DNA from: Cyclobacteriaceae bacterium
Lineage (GTDB): Bacteria > Bacteroidota > Bacteroidia > Cytophagales > Cyclobacteriaceae
Assembly (NCBI GenBank): GCA_023151255.1
Contig: JAKLJG010000018.1
Location: 12,277 to 45,630 of the forward strand
Length of the DNA: 33,354 nucleotides
Direction: 5' to 3'
Part shown: positions 32,584 through 33,354 of the stretch, in pieces
Layout of the letters: the number at the start of each line of letters is the position of its first letter
Numbering within the stretch: position 1 is the first letter of the stretch
Position numbers and translations under genes: made by a program
The notes under the pieces: model-generated
What the model was told of the DNA's origin: nothing
Database searches by the model: none
What the model saw: the letters and a program-made list of their open reading frames with translations, nothing else

Positions 32584-33354
32584 ATGAAAAAGTACATTTG
32601 TTTTTCATTTCTCTTCTTAAGCCTCCAGGCTGCCGCCCAAAAAATACCCACCGCCCTTAATAAAACCGATGTTAACGGACTTAAACAGGGAAAGTGGGTG
32701 ATTAGTTTTGATAAAGAGTGGAATGTAACCGATGAGCCTCAGCAGGTATATTATTACCGGCTAATTACTTACAAGAACGGAAAACCTTCAGGCAAAGTAA
32801 AAGACTATTATGCCCGTAATGGCAAACTGCAGTTTGAGGGAGCTATGTTAGACGACACTCCCAAAAACGAGATAGCAACAGGACGTTGTATTTGGTACTA
32901 TGAAAGCGGGAAAGTGTCACAAAAAGCCTGGTTTGATGAAGTAGGAAATTTAATGAAAGTCATTGCTTACGATGAAAAAGGAAAGCCATTGCCTCAAAAC
33001 CCAACACCTGCATCAGAAGATGGCGAGCAAAGTAATACCGAAAGTGAATGGGTAAAATTAAACCAGCAAGGTTTAGAGTTGTACGAAGAAGGACGGTATA
33101 ATGAAGCCATACAGGTATTTGAAAAGGCCCTTCAACAAGCAGAAAAAGAATTCGGCAGAGAACACCCTGACTACGCCACATCCTGTAACAATTTAGCCCT
33201 ATTGTATGCAGAACAGGGCCGCTACAACGAAGCAGAGCTGCTGTATAAGGAAGCAAAAGAGATCCGGATTAAAGTGCTGGGCAAAGAACACCCCGACTAC
33301 GCCACATCCTGTAACAATTTAGCCCTATTGTATGCAGAACAGGGCCGCTACAAC
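32584..33354 (+). CDS. Secreted MORN/TPR repeat protein, 3' end outside the window
   Basis: An open frame of 257 codons runs from ATG 32584 to the window edge without a stop. It starts with a signal peptide (about 1-19, FLSLQAAAQ). Residues about 30-135 are MORN-variant (YwqK-like) repeats, seen as GLKQGKWVI, NGKPSGKVKDYY, GKLQFEGAML and ESGKVSQKAWF. From about 155 follow kinesin-light-chain-type TPR units of 42 residues (EHPDYATSCNNLALLYAEQG, then RYNEAELLYKEAKEIR). In Bacteroidota such TPR arrays often lead to a CHAT peptidase-like domain at the C-terminus, but that part is not in view, so this is only a possibility. The TPR units are nearly identical in DNA. Confidence 0.85.
   Translation, partial: MKKYICFSFLFLSLQAAAQKIPTALNKTDVNGLKQGKWVISFDKEWNVTDEPQQVYYYRLITYKNGKPSGKVKDYYARNGKLQFEGAMLDDTPKNEIATGRCIWYYESGKVSQKAWFDEVGNLMKVIAYDEKGKPLPQNPTPASEDGEQSNTESEWVKLNQQGLELYEEGRYNEAIQVFEKALQQAEKEFGREHPDYATSCNNLALLYAEQGRYNEAELLYKEAKEIRIKVLGKEHPDYATSCNNLALLYAEQGRYN
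33160..33354 (+). repeat. Near-identical DNA repeats encoding TPR units
   Basis: The 69 bases at 33160-33228 recur at 33286-33354 with a single silent change (CCT to CCC in the Pro codon), at a period of 126 bases or 42 codons. The repeat is cut by the window end, so the copy number is unknown. Confidence 0.95.

Overview
The window reads as chromosomal core DNA of a Bacteroidota bacterium, most likely of the Cytophagales. Supporting signs are a TPR-type sensor histidine kinase, Bacteroidota-type lipoprotein and PD40 secretory proteins, a SUF-only Fe-S operon ending in SufE and SufT, a bacilliredoxin, genes with no Shine-Dalgarno sequence, and several promoter candidates of the TTTG / TAnnTTTG type. 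No transposase, phage, CRISPR or rRNA gene is visible. The taxonomic placement is an inference from gene content.

Layout. At 1-4000 are a small unknown gene, a lysine/alanine/proline-rich histone H1-like protein, and a minus-strand pair (sensor kinase, acyltransferase) that shares a bidirectional terminator with the histone-like gene. At 4080-8590 there is a plus-strand series: a channel-like membrane protein with a degenerate pore, prohibitin, citrate synthase, acyl-CoA-binding protein, RsmE and an unknown protein. At 8590-14830 are a secreted TPR-like protein (minus), a TlpA-type thioredoxin (plus), and a tightly packed minus-strand operon topA-cobB-coaX. At 15080-21450 are an arginase-family hydrolase, two sodium-coupled amino-acid-type transporters (AGCS and NSS), a surface lipoprotein and a conserved protein of unknown role. 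At 21440-24790, on the minus strand, lie a TerB-fold protein, a PD40 propeller protein and a long-chain acyl-CoA ligase.

At 24904-25072 (minus strand) is the most unusual object: a 169-nt RNA that folds as a complete class II tRNA with encoded CCA and its own intrinsic terminator. An 84-nt structured insertion sits in the variable-arm loop. Removing the insertion leaves 85 nt, a normal class II length. Its D arm is leucine-like, but its anticodon loop reads GUC with G73, G2-C71 and C38, which resembles an aspartate identity set.

At 25190-32300 come an Lrp/AsnC regulator and the operon sufB-sufC-sufD-sufS-sufE-sufT, followed by a stand-alone S23-type four-helix-bundle gene and a bacilliredoxin. 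The only real gaps in this cluster are filled with degenerate 7/14-base tandem repeats, and those on either side of the four-helix-bundle gene point in opposite directions. The window ends inside a secreted MORN/TPR protein whose TPR units are almost identical at DNA level.

Metabolically the genes cover the TCA entry step (citrate synthase), fatty-acid activation and acyl-CoA binding, CoA synthesis (CoaX), NAD-dependent deacylation (CobB), Fe-S assembly (Suf) and thiol redox (TlpA, bacilliredoxin).
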